In this document: piece by piece, positions 49,266 through 57,966 of the stretch
Layout: every line of letters begins with the position of its first letter
How positions within the stretch are numbered: position 1 is the first letter of the stretch
NCBI GenBank assembly: GCA_023411375.1
Contig: JAEYOW010000046.1
Location: 1-64,000 of the forward strand
Length of the DNA stretch: 64,000 nt
DNA from: Bacillota bacterium
Lineage (GTDB): Bacteria > Bacillota > Clostridia > Christensenellales > Aristaeellaceae
Direction of reading: 5' to 3'
The notes under the pieces: generated by a model
What the model saw: only the letters and a program-made list of their open reading frames with translations
Database searches by the model: none
Told to the model about the DNA's origin: nothing
Program-made: the position numbers and the translations under genes

Positions 49266-50195
49266 ATGTTGAAACGCCTGCTTTGCTGCCTGACGGCGGC
49301 GCTGCTGCTTTTTGGCAGCTGCGGCACCGCCCTTGCGGCCCAGCCTCGCGAGATTTATCCGCTGGATTACGCAAGTATGCCGGAGCCGCGTGAGGGGCAA
49401 TATCATTACCTGATGGCCTGTGTGGACAACTGGCAGGGCAACGCGAAAAACCTCGGCAACACGGATGGCGTTATTCTGGTGACATTCGACGTGGCCGCCA
49501 AGCGGCTGCTGTTTACAACCTTTTCCCGCGAAATGCTTATTAAGCGTCCGGACGGCGGCATCGGCAGGTTTACCTATATTGCTAAAAATTATGGTCCGGA
49601 GGCGCTGTGTGAAATTGTCAGCACCCATTTTGGCGCAAAGGTGGACAAATACATCATCTTCAGCATGGACAACGTGCAACAGATTATTGACGCAATGGGC
49701 GGCGTCTACATTACCGTGACCGATGCGGAGGCCAATTACTTAAACCGCTACCGCATAAGCCGGGACAGCACCACGCCCAGTATGGACAAGGCAGGCACCT
49801 ATCTTTTTGGCGGACACGCGGCGGTGATTTACATGCGCATCCGCAAGGTGGGCGGAGATGGGGACTCGGGCCGTACGCGCCGCATGCGCACGGTATTGAG
49901 CACGCTGGCGGGGAAATATGCCGATATTTCTCTGGATGAAGCGCTCAGGCTGCTGACGAGAGTGTCGGAGAATACCGTGGTGACCAACATGACCATGGCG
50001 GATATGCTGGAGGCAGTCGGCCATGCGATGGAGCTGCGCGGCGTTGAGCCGGAGGGCATGCAGATGCCGTTGGAGGACGCGATGGAGCCCATCACCTACG
50101 CGGGCATGGCCACGCGCCAGGTGGATTTTGAAAGATGCCGCGAAGCGCTGAAGGACTTCCTGGAATTAAAGAGCTTTGACGTGATGGAGGACTAG
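49266..50195 (+). CDS. LytR-CpsA-Psr (LCP)-family protein
   Basis: 309 residues, ATG 49266 after GGAAGGAGAGG. An N-terminal hydrophobic segment (LLCCLTAALLLFGSCGTALAA) looks like a signal peptide and not a long anchor. The LCP domain carries GQYHYLMACVDNWQGNAKNLGNTDGVILVTFDVAAKRLLFTTFSREMLI, DVYI-like GGVYITV, and GDSGRTRRMRTVLSTLA, whose Arg residues bind the lipid pyrophosphate. LCP proteins attach teichoic acid, capsule or other glycans to peptidoglycan. It could serve the glycan operon at 25.8 kb. A bidirectional terminator follows. Confidence 0.88.
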   Translation: MLKRLLCCLTAALLLFGSCGTALAAQPREIYPLDYASMPEPREGQYHYLMACVDNWQGNAKNLGNTDGVILVTFDVAAKRLLFTTFSREMLIKRPDGGIGRFTYIAKNYGPEALCEIVSTHFGAKVDKYIIFSMDNVQQIIDAMGGVYITVTDAEANYLNRYRISRDSTTPSMDKAGTYLFGGHAAVIYMRIRKVGGDGDSGRTRRMRTVLSTLAGKYADISLDEALRLLTRVSENTVVTNMTMADMLEAVGHAMELRGVEPEGMQMPLEDAMEPITYAGMATRQVDFERCREALKDFLELKSFDVMED

Positions 50196-50216
50196 CGCGT
50201 AAAGCAAGGGAATGAT

Positions 50217-50268
50217 AAAACGGTGCGGCGGCCATTCGTAATAAACGAAATGGCCGCCGCACCGTTTT
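50217..50268. terminator. Bidirectional terminator between LCP gene and yebC
   Basis: A long near-perfect stem: 50221-50236 pairs with 50249-50264 (arm CGGTGCGGCGGCCATT), with the loop part TCGT/ACGA. AAAA lies on its left and TTTT on its right, so it can stop transcripts from both converging genes. Confidence 0.85.
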
Positions 50269-50289
50269 CGCCTTTCAGGCGGCTGGGGA

Positions 50290-51036
50290 TCAGTCTTCTT
50301 CCTCTTCCTCGGGAAGCTCGGCATTATGCCAGACGTTTTGCACGTCGTCGTTATCCTCGAGCATTTCCAGAAGCTTTTGTACCTTCAAAAGCGTATCTTC
50401 ATCGGCGGGAACGACGGTGTTCTGGGGAAGCATCTGCACCTCGGCGCTCAGGAAACTGATGCCCTCGGCCTCCAGCTTCTCGCGCACGACGGAGAAATCA
50501 GCGGGGTCGGTCGTAACCTCAAACGCATCGTCCAGCGTCTGCATGTCCTCCGCGCCGGCGTCCAGCACCGTCATCATCAGCTCATCCTCGTCTGAATCAG
50601 GCGTGCGCTCAATCACCAGGACGCCCTTCTTATCAAACATGAAGCTTACGCTGCCCGTTACGCCAAGCGTGCCGCCGTTTTTGGCAAAGCAGTGGCGCAC
50701 GTCGCTGGCGGTGCGGTTGCGGCTGTCCGTGATGGTTTCAACAATCACCGCAATGCCGCCGGGTGCATAGCCCTCATAGGTAATCTCCTCGTACTCCACA
50801 TTGCCAAGCTCGCCAGCGGCTTTTTTGATGGAACGCTGGATATTGTCGTTGGGCATATTATTGCTTTTCGCCTTGGCAATAACGTCGCGAAGCTTGGAGT
50901 TGCTGTCGGGATTGCTGCCGCCTTCCCGTACCGCGATAGCAATCTCACGGCCGATCTTGGTAAAAATCTTGCCGCGAATCGCGTCGGTCTTGCCCTTCTT
51001 CACTTTGATGTTAGCCCATTTGCTGTGTCCGGACAT
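50290..51036 (-). CDS. yebC: YebC/PmpR-family translation or transcription factor
   Basis: 248 residues from ATG 51036; upstream codons in the frame have no support. It begins MSGHSKWANIKVKKGKTDAIRGKIFTKIGREIAIAVREGG, the hallmark of the YebC/TACO1 family, and has IVETITDSRNRTASDVRHCFAKNGGTLG near residue 110. The C-terminus is acidic (NDDVQNVWHNAELPEEEEED). These proteins were first seen as DNA-binding regulators, and family members help ribosomes past polyproline stretches. It has a consensus promoter of its own and ends at the shared terminator. Confidence 0.96.
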   Translation of the reverse strand: MSGHSKWANIKVKKGKTDAIRGKIFTKIGREIAIAVREGGSNPDSNSKLRDVIAKAKSNNMPNDNIQRSIKKAAGELGNVEYEEITYEGYAPGGIAVIVETITDSRNRTASDVRHCFAKNGGTLGVTGSVSFMFDKKGVLVIERTPDSDEDELMMTVLDAGAEDMQTLDDAFEVTTDPADFSVVREKLEAEGISFLSAEVQMLPQNTVVPADEDTLLKVQKLLEMLEDNDDVQNVWHNAELPEEEEED

Positions 51037-51119
51037 CGTATCAGCCTTTCTGTATCTCAACTTGGGGTGGAAAACGCCCACGGGGCGCAACTTACCATCC
51101 ATGCCTATTTCGGCAAAAT

Positions 51120-51148
51120 ATTATAGCATATATAACCGGATAGGTCAA
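51120..51148 (-). promoter_or_regulatory. Consensus promoter of yebC
   Basis: On the minus strand TTGACC (51148-51143), 17-base spacer, TATAAT (51125-51120), with a leader of about 78 bases. The 298-base gap around it also holds a small hairpin GTTTTCCT/AGGAAAAC near 51258-51280, without a T-run, possibly the end of the lipoprotein transcript. No gene is seen in the gap. Confidence 0.85.
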
Positions 51149-51334
51149 ATCAGCGGAACGGCTGCTGTGTTTGGATAAAGAAAATATGGCGGAGAAATGG
51201 TTACATACAGGATATGGAAATGTAATCAAAAGGAAAGCCCGCGCAACCAATTCGTTTGTTTTCCTGCGATTGAGGAAAACACGAATGGGTTACACGGGCA
51301 AAAACACGTAACCAATGGCGAACTGGTTCAGATA

Positions 51335-52201
51335 TCAGTTGCGCTTGATGGTTTCACGAACCTTGGAGAATACGTTCAGGAAATCGTCCTTATAGCCCAG
51401 CGGGAAAACGATCTCAACGCCATAGAGCACCTTATCGATGCATGTGTAATGGATTCGCCCGCCTATCTCGGTGCCGTCGGCAAGCTTGCCGCTGTAGTTG
51501 GCGTAAACGCCCTTGCTGCCCATCAGGTAGCGCGTAGCGGTCAGACTGGGCTTCCATTCGGCAAAGTTGGTCGCGCTGATTGTGCTCAGGCGCTGGGTAA
51601 CCTCTGTCTTCAAGTTGTTTTCAGTGTAGTTGCTGGTGACGGGAATCGCGGAGATCGTAACGACGCATTGCTGGTTATCCTTCATCTGCTCCACGGGCTC
51701 CGTCAGAACGAATACCTCATTCACACTTTCGTCCACCAGCCAGCCGACAGGGGCCTCAAACGTCAGGCCAATCGCGGCGGTATAAGGCGTGTAGCTAAAG
51801 CTGAGCTCGGGCCGCGGCGTGGGGGTGGGCGCGTCGACGGGGTCAAGCGGAATAGGCGTGCTGCCCGCGTAAGGGTAAACGGTACCTTCCGGTGCGACAT
51901 AATTGACGCCATTCCCCTCCAGACCGGGGTCGATGTAATTTTCCTCGCCCAACGCGTCCTCCGGCGTAAAGCCGTCATCCGCCGGAATATCGTAGGGATT
52001 GGCGGAAAAGATGCTTGCGTTTGAGCCGTCGCCGGATTGCGCATCCTGCGCGGGCGGCGGAGTAGGGGTGTCTGTCGCGCTGGGCCCCAGGTTCTGCGTG
52101 GCCTCGTCAAAAACCATGGGCGGGTTTGGCTGCCCGGCGCAGGAGCTGAGCGTCGCGAGGACAAGCAGCAGGCACAGCATAAGCTTCCATCGACGTTTCA
52201 T
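51335..52201 (-). CDS. Lipoprotein of unknown function
   Basis: 288 residues from ATG 52201 after GGGAGGAAG. The signal peptide MKRRWKLMLCLLLVLATLSSCAG has a lipobox (LSSC), so Cys20 would be lipidated and the protein held on the outer face of the membrane. About 120 residues of low complexity follow, rich in Pro, Thr and Asp (TDTPTPPPAQDAQSG, DAPTPTPRPELSF). A C-terminal globular domain of about 130 residues begins FSYTPYTAAIGLTFEAPVGWLVDESVNEVFVLTEPVEQ and ends VFSKVRETIKRN, resembling PsbP/DUF1795-type domains of surface lipoproteins. Function unknown. Confidence 0.75.
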   Translation of the reverse strand: MKRRWKLMLCLLLVLATLSSCAGQPNPPMVFDEATQNLGPSATDTPTPPPAQDAQSGDGSNASIFSANPYDIPADDGFTPEDALGEENYIDPGLEGNGVNYVAPEGTVYPYAGSTPIPLDPVDAPTPTPRPELSFSYTPYTAAIGLTFEAPVGWLVDESVNEVFVLTEPVEQMKDNQQCVVTISAIPVTSNYTENNLKTEVTQRLSTISATNFAEWKPSLTATRYLMGSKGVYANYSGKLADGTEIGGRIHYTCIDKVLYGVEIVFPLGYKDDFLNVFSKVRETIKRN

Positions 52202-52314
52202 GCGATCTTCCTCCCAATGGCGGCCGGTCGGCCGCGGGGCTTTGCGGCAGATAGCCGCGCATGGTTCCTTACAACAGACGAATGGGAAAGGCAATTGCTT
52301 CAATTCGTCATGAT

Positions 52315-52343
52315 ATTGTAACATTTTGTGCGGGGTTCGTCAA
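52315..52343 (-). promoter_or_regulatory. Consensus promoter of the lipoprotein gene
   Basis: On the minus strand TTGACG (52343-52338), 17-base spacer, TACAAT (52320-52315). The -35 overlaps the end of yhaM. The leader is about 107 bases. Confidence 0.8.
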
Positions 52344-53308
52344 CTGTCCGTCTTTTCCCCCGACAGGGCGTCATAGTCTGCGTGATAGAGCCTGCGGTCA
52401 AGCGACCAGATTTTTTCACTGAAAACGCCGGGCTTCAATTTATCCAGCGCGGTCTGCATCTCGTTCATGCGGGCGTCCAGCAAATCAATCCAATGAAGTA
52501 CCTCTGCCTCCGGGAACATGGGCTTGCGCGGGCTGCCATACTCGGCCTCGCCGTGATGGCTGAGCATCATATGCTCAAGCAGCAGCACGGGCTCCCCCGT
52601 AATGCCCAGATCGTTCGCGGCTTCCTGGATGCGGGCCACGCCAAGCACAAGATGGCCCAACAGGAGACCTTCCCTGCTGTAATCGCGCACCACGCCCATC
52701 TGGTCGCTGTCCATCTCCTCGGTTTTGCACAGGTCATGAAGGATAACCCCGGCAAAAAGCAGGTCGCTGTTGAGCCAGGGATAGACTTGAATGATTGCCC
52801 GGGCCGTGCGGAGCATACCCGTGGTATGGTGCAGAAGTCCGCTGCGCTCCGCATGGTGAATGCGCTGAGCGGCGGGATAATAGCGGAGCTTTTCGTCAAA
52901 ACGGCGCAGCAACTCTCGCGTGAGGCGGCGAAGGGGCTCGCTCTGAAAAGCGTCGACCGCGGCCTCGATCTCGGCGAGCATGCTTTCGGGCGCTTCGGGC
53001 GCGCAAGGGGTCAGGGAGGACATATCCACCTCGTCCCCATCGGCCACCGTGCGCAGCTTTTCCACGCGCAGCTGAAGGCGGCCGTTGTACTCCAGCGTGC
53101 CTCCCCGAACCTTGACGACCGTTCCCGGTGCGGGCGGAGGGACGTTTCCGTCCCAGACTTTGGCGTTTATCTCGCCCGTGCGGTCAGCCAGGTTCATATC
53201 CAGATATTTCGCGCCGTTTCCACCTGTGCGTTGGTCGGATGTGCGTACCAGCAGAAAGCCCTCGAAGCGCTGGTCTTTCGTAAGATCGCAAACTCGTTGC
53301 TGTGCCAT
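52340..53308 (-). CDS. yhaM: 3'-5' exoribonuclease YhaM-like
   Basis: 322 residues, ATG 53308. The N-terminal OB fold is VRTSDQRTGGNGAKYLDMNLADRTGEINAKVWDGN with VKVRGGTLEYNGRLQLRVEKLR. The HD domain has HHAERSGLLHHTTGMLRTARAI, DLLFAGVILHDLCKTEEMD (metal-binding HD pair), and EHMMLSHHGEAEYGSPRKPMFPEAEVLHWIDLLDARMNEM. That order, OB then HD, is diagnostic of YhaM/CbF1 nucleases that trim RNA and single-stranded DNA. It is last in an operon with dnaB, 16 bases downstream of it. Confidence 0.92.
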   Translation of the reverse strand: MAQQRVCDLTKDQRFEGFLLVRTSDQRTGGNGAKYLDMNLADRTGEINAKVWDGNVPPPAPGTVVKVRGGTLEYNGRLQLRVEKLRTVADGDEVDMSSLTPCAPEAPESMLAEIEAAVDAFQSEPLRRLTRELLRRFDEKLRYYPAAQRIHHAERSGLLHHTTGMLRTARAIIQVYPWLNSDLLFAGVILHDLCKTEEMDSDQMGVVRDYSREGLLLGHLVLGVARIQEAANDLGITGEPVLLLEHMMLSHHGEAEYGSPRKPMFPEAEVLHWIDLLDARMNEMQTALDKLKPGVFSEKIWSLDRRLYHADYDALSGEKTDS

Positions 53309-53324
53309 GCGTAACTCCTTTACC

Positions 53325-54704
53325 CTAATTTTCCATATACATCGCCACGCGCGTGCCGGGCAGGTTTGTATAGCGCGCGAATTCCGCCTGCCACTCCACG
53401 TTAACCGTGCCCACCGGACCGTTGCGCTGCTTGGCGATGATCACCTCGCCGGCGTTGTCGTCGGGCTTGGGGCCGTCCTCAGCGCCGGCGGAGGCATAAT
53501 ATCCCTCGCGGTGCAAAAACAGCACCACGTCGGCGTCCTGCTCAATGCTGCCGGAATCGCGCAAATCGCTGAGCATGGGGCGCTTGTCCGTGCGCGCGGC
53601 GGGCGCGCGGCTCAGCTGCGCGCAGGCCAGCACGGGTATTTTCAGCTCCAGGGCGATGGCCTTGAGCTGGCGGCTGATCTCGCTGACCTCCAGCTGGCGG
53701 TTCTCCACCCGCTTGTCCGTCCCCATCAGGCCAAGATAGTCAATTACAATCAGGTCAAGCCCCTGCTCCATCATCAGCCGCCGGCAGCGGCTGCGCAGCT
53801 GCGAGGGCGTCAGGCCCGGCGTATCGTCGATATAGAGGCGGTAGGCGCTGAGCTCGTTGACGCAGTCGCCCAGCTTGACCCACTCATCGTCGGTCAGCAT
53901 GCCGCTGCGCACGCGCTGCATATTGATGTTTGCGGCAGAGCAAAGAATACGCATACCGATTTGCTCGTTGGGCATTTCCATGCTGAAAATGGCGACGCTC
54001 TTTTTGCCCTTGACGGCGGCAAACTGCGCGACGCCCAGGGCCATGGAGGTTTTACCCATCGCGGGGCGCGCGCCGACCAGCACCAGCTCGCCGCCGTGAA
54101 GGCCGGTAAGCATGCGGTCCAAGTCGTAAAGGCCTGTTGGCACGCCGGATAGACGGCCCTTCAGGCGGCTGAGCTCCTCAATCTGGTCGAAGGTGGAAAG
54201 CAGCACCTTTTGGATGGGCACAAGCGTTTCAGCGCCGCTCCGCTTCATGACAATATCGAAGATAAGCCTCTCCGCGTCATGTAAAACAGTCTGTAGAGGG
54301 TCCGACTGCGAGTAGCACTGCTCCTGGATGCGCTGGGAAGCGGAGATCAGCTTTCGCAGAGTGGATTTTTCCAGCACGATTTCGATATAGGTGCGGGTGT
54401 TGGCCGTCGTGGGCACGAAGCGCATGGACTGAAGCAGATACTGCGCGCCGCCCACGCTGTCCAGCGTGCCGCGCCGGGTGAGCTCGTTGCCCAAGGTCAT
54501 GAGGTCGATGGGGCTGCCGGAGATGTGCAAGGAACGCATCGCCTCAAAAATTTCCTTGTGCTCGGCGGAATAGAAATCCGCCGGCTGAAGGGTTTCAAAG
54601 GCGAGGGTAGCCGCGCCGGCATCCTGAAGCACCGCGCCCAGCACGGAACGCTCCGCGTCCAGACTGCTGGGTGGCAGCGCGGCGATGATTTCACCGGATT
54701 CCAT
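53325..54704 (-). CDS. dnaB: Replicative DNA helicase DnaB
   Basis: 459 residues, ATG 54704. Hexameric helicase of the replication fork. The N-terminal helical domain has LPPSSLDAERSVLGAVLQDAGA and SGSPIDLMTLGNELTRRGTLDSVGGAQYL. The RecA-like motor has Walker A VGARPAMGKTSMALGVAQ, VAIFSMEMPNEQIGMRIL, Walker B LIVIDYLGLMG, and the arginine finger region KQRNGPVGTVNVEW. It is in operon with rplI (33 bases upstream) and yhaM downstream, as in many Bacillota. Confidence 0.97.
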   Translation of the reverse strand: MESGEIIAALPPSSLDAERSVLGAVLQDAGAATLAFETLQPADFYSAEHKEIFEAMRSLHISGSPIDLMTLGNELTRRGTLDSVGGAQYLLQSMRFVPTTANTRTYIEIVLEKSTLRKLISASQRIQEQCYSQSDPLQTVLHDAERLIFDIVMKRSGAETLVPIQKVLLSTFDQIEELSRLKGRLSGVPTGLYDLDRMLTGLHGGELVLVGARPAMGKTSMALGVAQFAAVKGKKSVAIFSMEMPNEQIGMRILCSAANINMQRVRSGMLTDDEWVKLGDCVNELSAYRLYIDDTPGLTPSQLRSRCRRLMMEQGLDLIVIDYLGLMGTDKRVENRQLEVSEISRQLKAIALELKIPVLACAQLSRAPAARTDKRPMLSDLRDSGSIEQDADVVLFLHREGYYASAGAEDGPKPDDNAGEVIIAKQRNGPVGTVNVEWQAEFARYTNLPGTRVAMYMEN

Positions 54705-54737
54705 GCGGCTCCCTCCCCTCTGCTTTCATTAGACCGT

Positions 54738-55190
54738 TTACTTCGCCGCGACGGGCTCCACGCGCACCTTCATGGGCGTGGTGATACCGGAATAAATCCA
54801 AACGTTGATATCGACGTCGCCGGTTTGGCGGATTGGATCACATTCGATCTTGCGCTTATCCACATCCACCCCGTGCTGCGCCTTGAGCGCGTCGGCGATT
54901 TCCTGGCTGGTGATGCTGCCGTACAACCTGCCCTTTTCACCGCATTTCACCTGAAGGGTTACCATCTTGCCGCGCAGCGCGTCAGCCATCTTCTGCGCCT
55001 CCTGACGGCGCTCCTGCTCCAGCTTTTCCTCGGCGGCGCGCTTGCGCTCAATTTCCTTCACCGCGCCGGGGGTCGCTTCCACCGCCCATTTGCGGGGAAA
55101 CAGAAAGTTGCGGGCGTAGCCGTCGGATACGTTGAGAATGTCGTCCTTCTTACCGCTGCCTTTAACGTCGCAAAGCAGAATAACCTTCAT
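54738..55190 (-). CDS. rplI: 50S ribosomal protein L9
   Basis: 150 residues, ATG 55190. It starts MKVILLCDVKGSGKKDDILNVSDGYARNFLFPRKWAVEATPGAVKEIE, the L9 N-terminal 23S-binding domain, then a long helix (IERKRAAEEKLEQERRQEAQKMADAL) and a C-terminal domain with YGSITSQEIADALKAQHGVDVDKRKIE. It lies three bases after the DUF2232 gene and 33 bases before dnaB. In Bacillus a gdpP gene separates yybS and rplI, but here it does not. Confidence 0.98.
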   Translation of the reverse strand: MKVILLCDVKGSGKKDDILNVSDGYARNFLFPRKWAVEATPGAVKEIERKRAAEEKLEQERRQEAQKMADALRGKMVTLQVKCGEKGRLYGSITSQEIADALKAQHGVDVDKRKIECDPIRQTGDVDINVWIYSGITTPMKVRVEPVAAK

Positions 55191-55193
55191 GAT

Positions 55194-56279
55194 TTACTCC
55201 TCCTCTTGTTGAAACAGTGTTTTGGATCGAAAGTGCAAGACCGGGTCCAGGACGCCGATCAGGAACAGCACAATGGGAAAGAAAATATATATGAATCCGG
55301 CCAGTACGCCGTAAAGCGCCTTGCGGTCGGGGTGGCGCGCGGAAAGCAGGCAGATGGCCACGGCCGCGCCAATAAGCTGGAATACACAGACAAAAGCCGT
55401 GTACAAAAGCAGGCTCAGCTCCTGGGCAAACGAGCCGGGCGTCATCGCGCACAGAAGCGCGCCCAGACCTATCAGCGATACGGGCCAGCGCAGCGGGGGC
55501 GGAAGCTGAAGCATTGAAAACCCGTGCGGAATAGCGACGCGCACCCTTTCGCCCACAGCCTTGGGGTTATGTTGACCGCTGACCAGCAGATAGGAGTGCT
55601 GAAGCCTTTGCACACGCAGCGCCGTGAACAGTCCGCCGATAATGCATGCCTGTACAAACAGGGAAGGAAGCAGCTGAGCGAAGGACAGGTTCAGCGTAAG
55701 GCGAAGCGACATCAGCAACTGCCTGATCAGGGCGGGGTCGAGCGCAAAAACAAGCATTTCGGCCCGCTGATAGGCTTTTGGCACGCCGATTAAGCCCGAC
55801 GCGGCAAGCTGGTACAGCGTGACGCCGACACGGGGCGAGGCTTCCACACGGCTGACAAGCGCATCCGCCAGCCCGGCGCTTAAATCGCCGCCCAGCACGC
55901 GCGAAGCACAAAAGGAAACGGCTGTCAACGCGGCGGCGTAAGCAGCGATGTGGAAAAGAAACGCGAGGGGAGAGGCTCCTTTCTTGCCGGGACGAAGAAG
56001 TTCGGTAGCGGCGAGCGGAAGGCCGCAAATCGCAAGTAGGCTTAGGCAATACAGGAAGTCCATGCCGTTTGCGAGCGAGATGAGCGACGGCGCAGCCGCC
56101 GACAGAAAGGACGCCCACTGCGTTTTGTGCCCGATCAGCGGGCATGCGAAAAGCGGAAGAAGAAGCGCCAGCGGAATACAGGCAACGGGGAAAACGAGCA
56201 TGCCGAGCACACACAGCGCAAGGCCGGCCAGATTGCCGGTAATCTGCCCGCGCTGAGGTCTGAGCGCGATGGCCTGCAT
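55194..56279 (-). CDS. DUF2232 (YybS-family) membrane protein
   Basis: 361 residues, ATG 56279. An integral membrane protein with about eight to nine hydrophobic segments, for example LAGLALCVLGMLVFPVACIPLALLLPLFACPLIG near the start and VLAGFIYIFFPIVLFLIGVLDPVLHF near the end. The YybS/DUF2232 assignment rests on gene order (before rplI and dnaB) and on topology. The function is unknown; some homologues are linked to energy-coupling-factor-like transport. It opens an operon with rplI, dnaB and yhaM from a good promoter at 56334-56363. Confidence 0.75.
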   Translation of the reverse strand: MQAIALRPQRGQITGNLAGLALCVLGMLVFPVACIPLALLLPLFACPLIGHKTQWASFLSAAAPSLISLANGMDFLYCLSLLAICGLPLAATELLRPGKKGASPLAFLFHIAAYAAALTAVSFCASRVLGGDLSAGLADALVSRVEASPRVGVTLYQLAASGLIGVPKAYQRAEMLVFALDPALIRQLLMSLRLTLNLSFAQLLPSLFVQACIIGGLFTALRVQRLQHSYLLVSGQHNPKAVGERVRVAIPHGFSMLQLPPPLRWPVSLIGLGALLCAMTPGSFAQELSLLLYTAFVCVFQLIGAAVAICLLSARHPDRKALYGVLAGFIYIFFPIVLFLIGVLDPVLHFRSKTLFQQEEE

Positions 56280-56333
56280 AGCGGCGTTCCCCCTCCTTTC
56301 CGCAAGTTGCCCGCAAGGGCGAGAGTAACCTTA

Positions 56334-56363
56334 ATTATACTGTAGAGTGGTTGTGAAAGTCAA
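56334..56363 (-). promoter_or_regulatory. Promoter of the DUF2232-rplI-dnaB-yhaM operon
   Basis: On the minus strand TTGACT (56363-56358), 18-base spacer, TATAAT (56339-56334). It leaves a leader of about 48 bases. Confidence 0.8.
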
Positions 56364-56601
56364 CCGTGGAAGCGGATGGACGGCGTTCGGGCCGGCGGCG
56401 CCGGCTGTTCACCAATTTTGGCGTGCTTTGAGGCGCGGATATTCAACCTCCCCTCACACTGAAAACACCATCGGGAGATATTTTTATCATTTAGGCTGAG
56501 AAAACGGTCTGATGCCCTGCGCCTGAGCAGGGACTGCTCCGTGCGGCTGAGAAGGAGTGGGACGAACTGTGCCCGTAGACCGATTGTCTGTTGATAAGGC
56601 G
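56364..56601. other. Non-coding gap between operons
   Basis: This lies upstream of the DUF2232 promoter and downstream of the flavin reductase gene. A GC-rich hairpin GCCGGCGGCGCCGGC near 56391-56407 may end the flavin reductase transcript, but has no T-run. A small GAGCAG/CTGCTC hairpin is at 56525-56539, and GGCTGAGAA occurs twice (56494 and 56545). I see no gene, riboswitch or tRNA in it. Confidence 0.4.
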
Positions 56602-57252
56602 CTATTGACGCGTTTGTTCCACGTTAAGCGTGGCGGCTTCGCTTTCCCCACATTCGCCTGTGTGAAGGTTCAAGGGAGAATGGACGTTGTACATGAAGCC
56701 CTCGGGACTATATTTGCGGTCGAGACCGTTTGCAAACGCCGCATCCATGGCAAGATGGCGAACCTTGCCAATAAAAAGTGCGCAGCGGTCGCCGGGCTGA
56801 ATACGCTGGTGGCTTAGCAGCCCGCATTCTAGGCAAAGAAAGCTCTCGCGGATGCGCGGAGGCTTTATGGTTTGGGCGTTCTCGGCAGACAGGCCAGCGG
56901 CGGCCAGCTCGTCGTCGCCCATGCCGTTGTGGCGGATGGTGGCGAGCAGCGCGTCATAATAGCGGGCGGATAGGAAGTTTAAGCAGAACTCGTTGTCCCT
57001 CAGGATGTTTTGATAGGCGTGCGAACCCTCTGCGATGCCGGGCAAAAGGGCGTAGTAGCCGTTCGCGCCGCCCTGAAAGCAGCTCCAGCTATGGAAGGTG
57101 ACGTTGGTAAGGCCGTTTTCCTTGAGCGTAGTGATAGCGAACAGGGCCTGCGGAATGCCCGCCGCAAACTCAAAATGGGAAAATATCGTGTACTGGCCGG
57201 GCCAGGACTCCCGGAATTCCCCGGGCCGCGTTTCTCCAATTTCAATTTTCAT
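56602..57252 (-). CDS. Flavin reductase-like domain protein (flavoredoxin type)
   Basis: 216 residues, ATG 57252. It has the FMN-binding split-barrel pattern of the flavin reductase/DIM6 family: GIPQALFAITTLKENGLTNVTFHSWSCFQGGANGYYALLPG, FCLNFLSARYYDALLATIRHNG, ESFLCLECGLLSHQRIQPGDRCALFIGKVRHLAMD. Such flavoproteins reduce flavins or pass electrons in anaerobes; the partner is not visible. It is last in the minus-strand cluster, four bases after the DUF3795 gene. The Cys and His residues in SHQ and FLCLECG are notable but unassigned. Confidence 0.8.
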   Translation of the reverse strand: MKIEIGETRPGEFRESWPGQYTIFSHFEFAAGIPQALFAITTLKENGLTNVTFHSWSCFQGGANGYYALLPGIAEGSHAYQNILRDNEFCLNFLSARYYDALLATIRHNGMGDDELAAAGLSAENAQTIKPPRIRESFLCLECGLLSHQRIQPGDRCALFIGKVRHLAMDAAFANGLDRKYSPEGFMYNVHSPLNLHTGECGESEAATLNVEQTRQ

Positions 57253-57255
57253 GCG

Positions 57256-57966
57256 CTAATCCTCCCAGTCCATCCGCAGTTGTGGAATGCCGATGGAGCG
57301 GCCATAGTCCAGAGCTCCGCGCCTGCCCTCCGCGTCGCCCGCGCGGTAGCGCAAGACCTTGCCGGGGAATGCAACAAGCTTGGTATGGCCGGCCTTCATA
57401 ACCGCATACCAAGCTCCCCCGAGAGCCTGGGACAGCTTTTCAGGAAAGCGGGGGTCGCGAGATTGAAACCATACCGCGGTCCAATAGCGGGGATCGCCGT
57501 CCTGGCGCCACCGCTCGGTTCGCTCAACCGTTATCAGGTCGAGAATATGATCGTCTGAAAGGCTTTCCTTCACAAGCATGCCGGTGTAGCAAAGTCCGTT
57601 TTCGATGGCGCTCCAGATTTCCGTCTGCGTGTCGAACAGGTCGTAATCCCCAATAATTTGACCGGGATAGTGATACAGCAGACCCTCGCGCTCGTTACGC
57701 GCGAGGCGGTCAAGCAGCTTTTCCGCGCCGTGGGCTTTCAGGTAGGCGGCAAACGCGCGGATGCGCGGCTTGCCCAGCATTCCGCCGGCACAGGGAAAGC
57801 CGGGGCAGGCCCAGCAGCCGTCAAGTGCCTTTTCTGCGCAACAAAGGCGGTTTTTGCACGCCTCCCGGTTTGGGCAGCCGTCCGAGCGGCAGCCGGGGCA
57901 GGTTTCGTTTTCGCCGCACAGGCAGCAGGCAAGCCCGCAGGGGGCAAAGCCAAGCTCACGCTTCAT
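57256..57966 (-). CDS. DUF3795-like cysteine-rich protein
   Basis: 236 residues, ATG 57966. The first 60 residues hold many Cys in CxxC-like patterns (CGLACCLCGENETCPGCRSDGCPNREACKNRLCC...CWACPGFPC), which is the signature of the DUF3795 putative zinc-binding proteins. The rest is a mixed domain with RDPRFPEKLSQALGGAWYAVMKAGHTKLVAFPGK. It overlaps the ASCH gene's stop by four bases. Function unknown; redox or metal handling is a guess from the cysteines. Confidence 0.75.
   Translation of the reverse strand: MKRELGFAPCGLACCLCGENETCPGCRSDGCPNREACKNRLCCAEKALDGCWACPGFPCAGGMLGKPRIRAFAAYLKAHGAEKLLDRLARNEREGLLYHYPGQIIGDYDLFDTQTEIWSAIENGLCYTGMLVKESLSDDHILDLITVERTERWRQDGDPRYWTAVWFQSRDPRFPEKLSQALGGAWYAVMKAGHTKLVAFPGKVLRYRAGDAEGRRGALDYGRSIGIPQLRMDWED

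Noticed and set aside
52328..53314. 328-codon + strand frame opposite yhaM
   Set aside because: Mirror frame of the OB-HD nuclease gene; no supporting signals.
53085..55517. Long + strand frames opposite dnaB and rplI
   Set aside because: Both real genes are certain and the mirror frames carry no family motif.
56480..56560. CTGAGA-containing stretch resembling part of a TPP riboswitch
   Set aside because: The other conserved TPP segments (GGGGT start, ACCTGATCTGG, AATGCCAGCG) are missing, and no thiamine gene follows.
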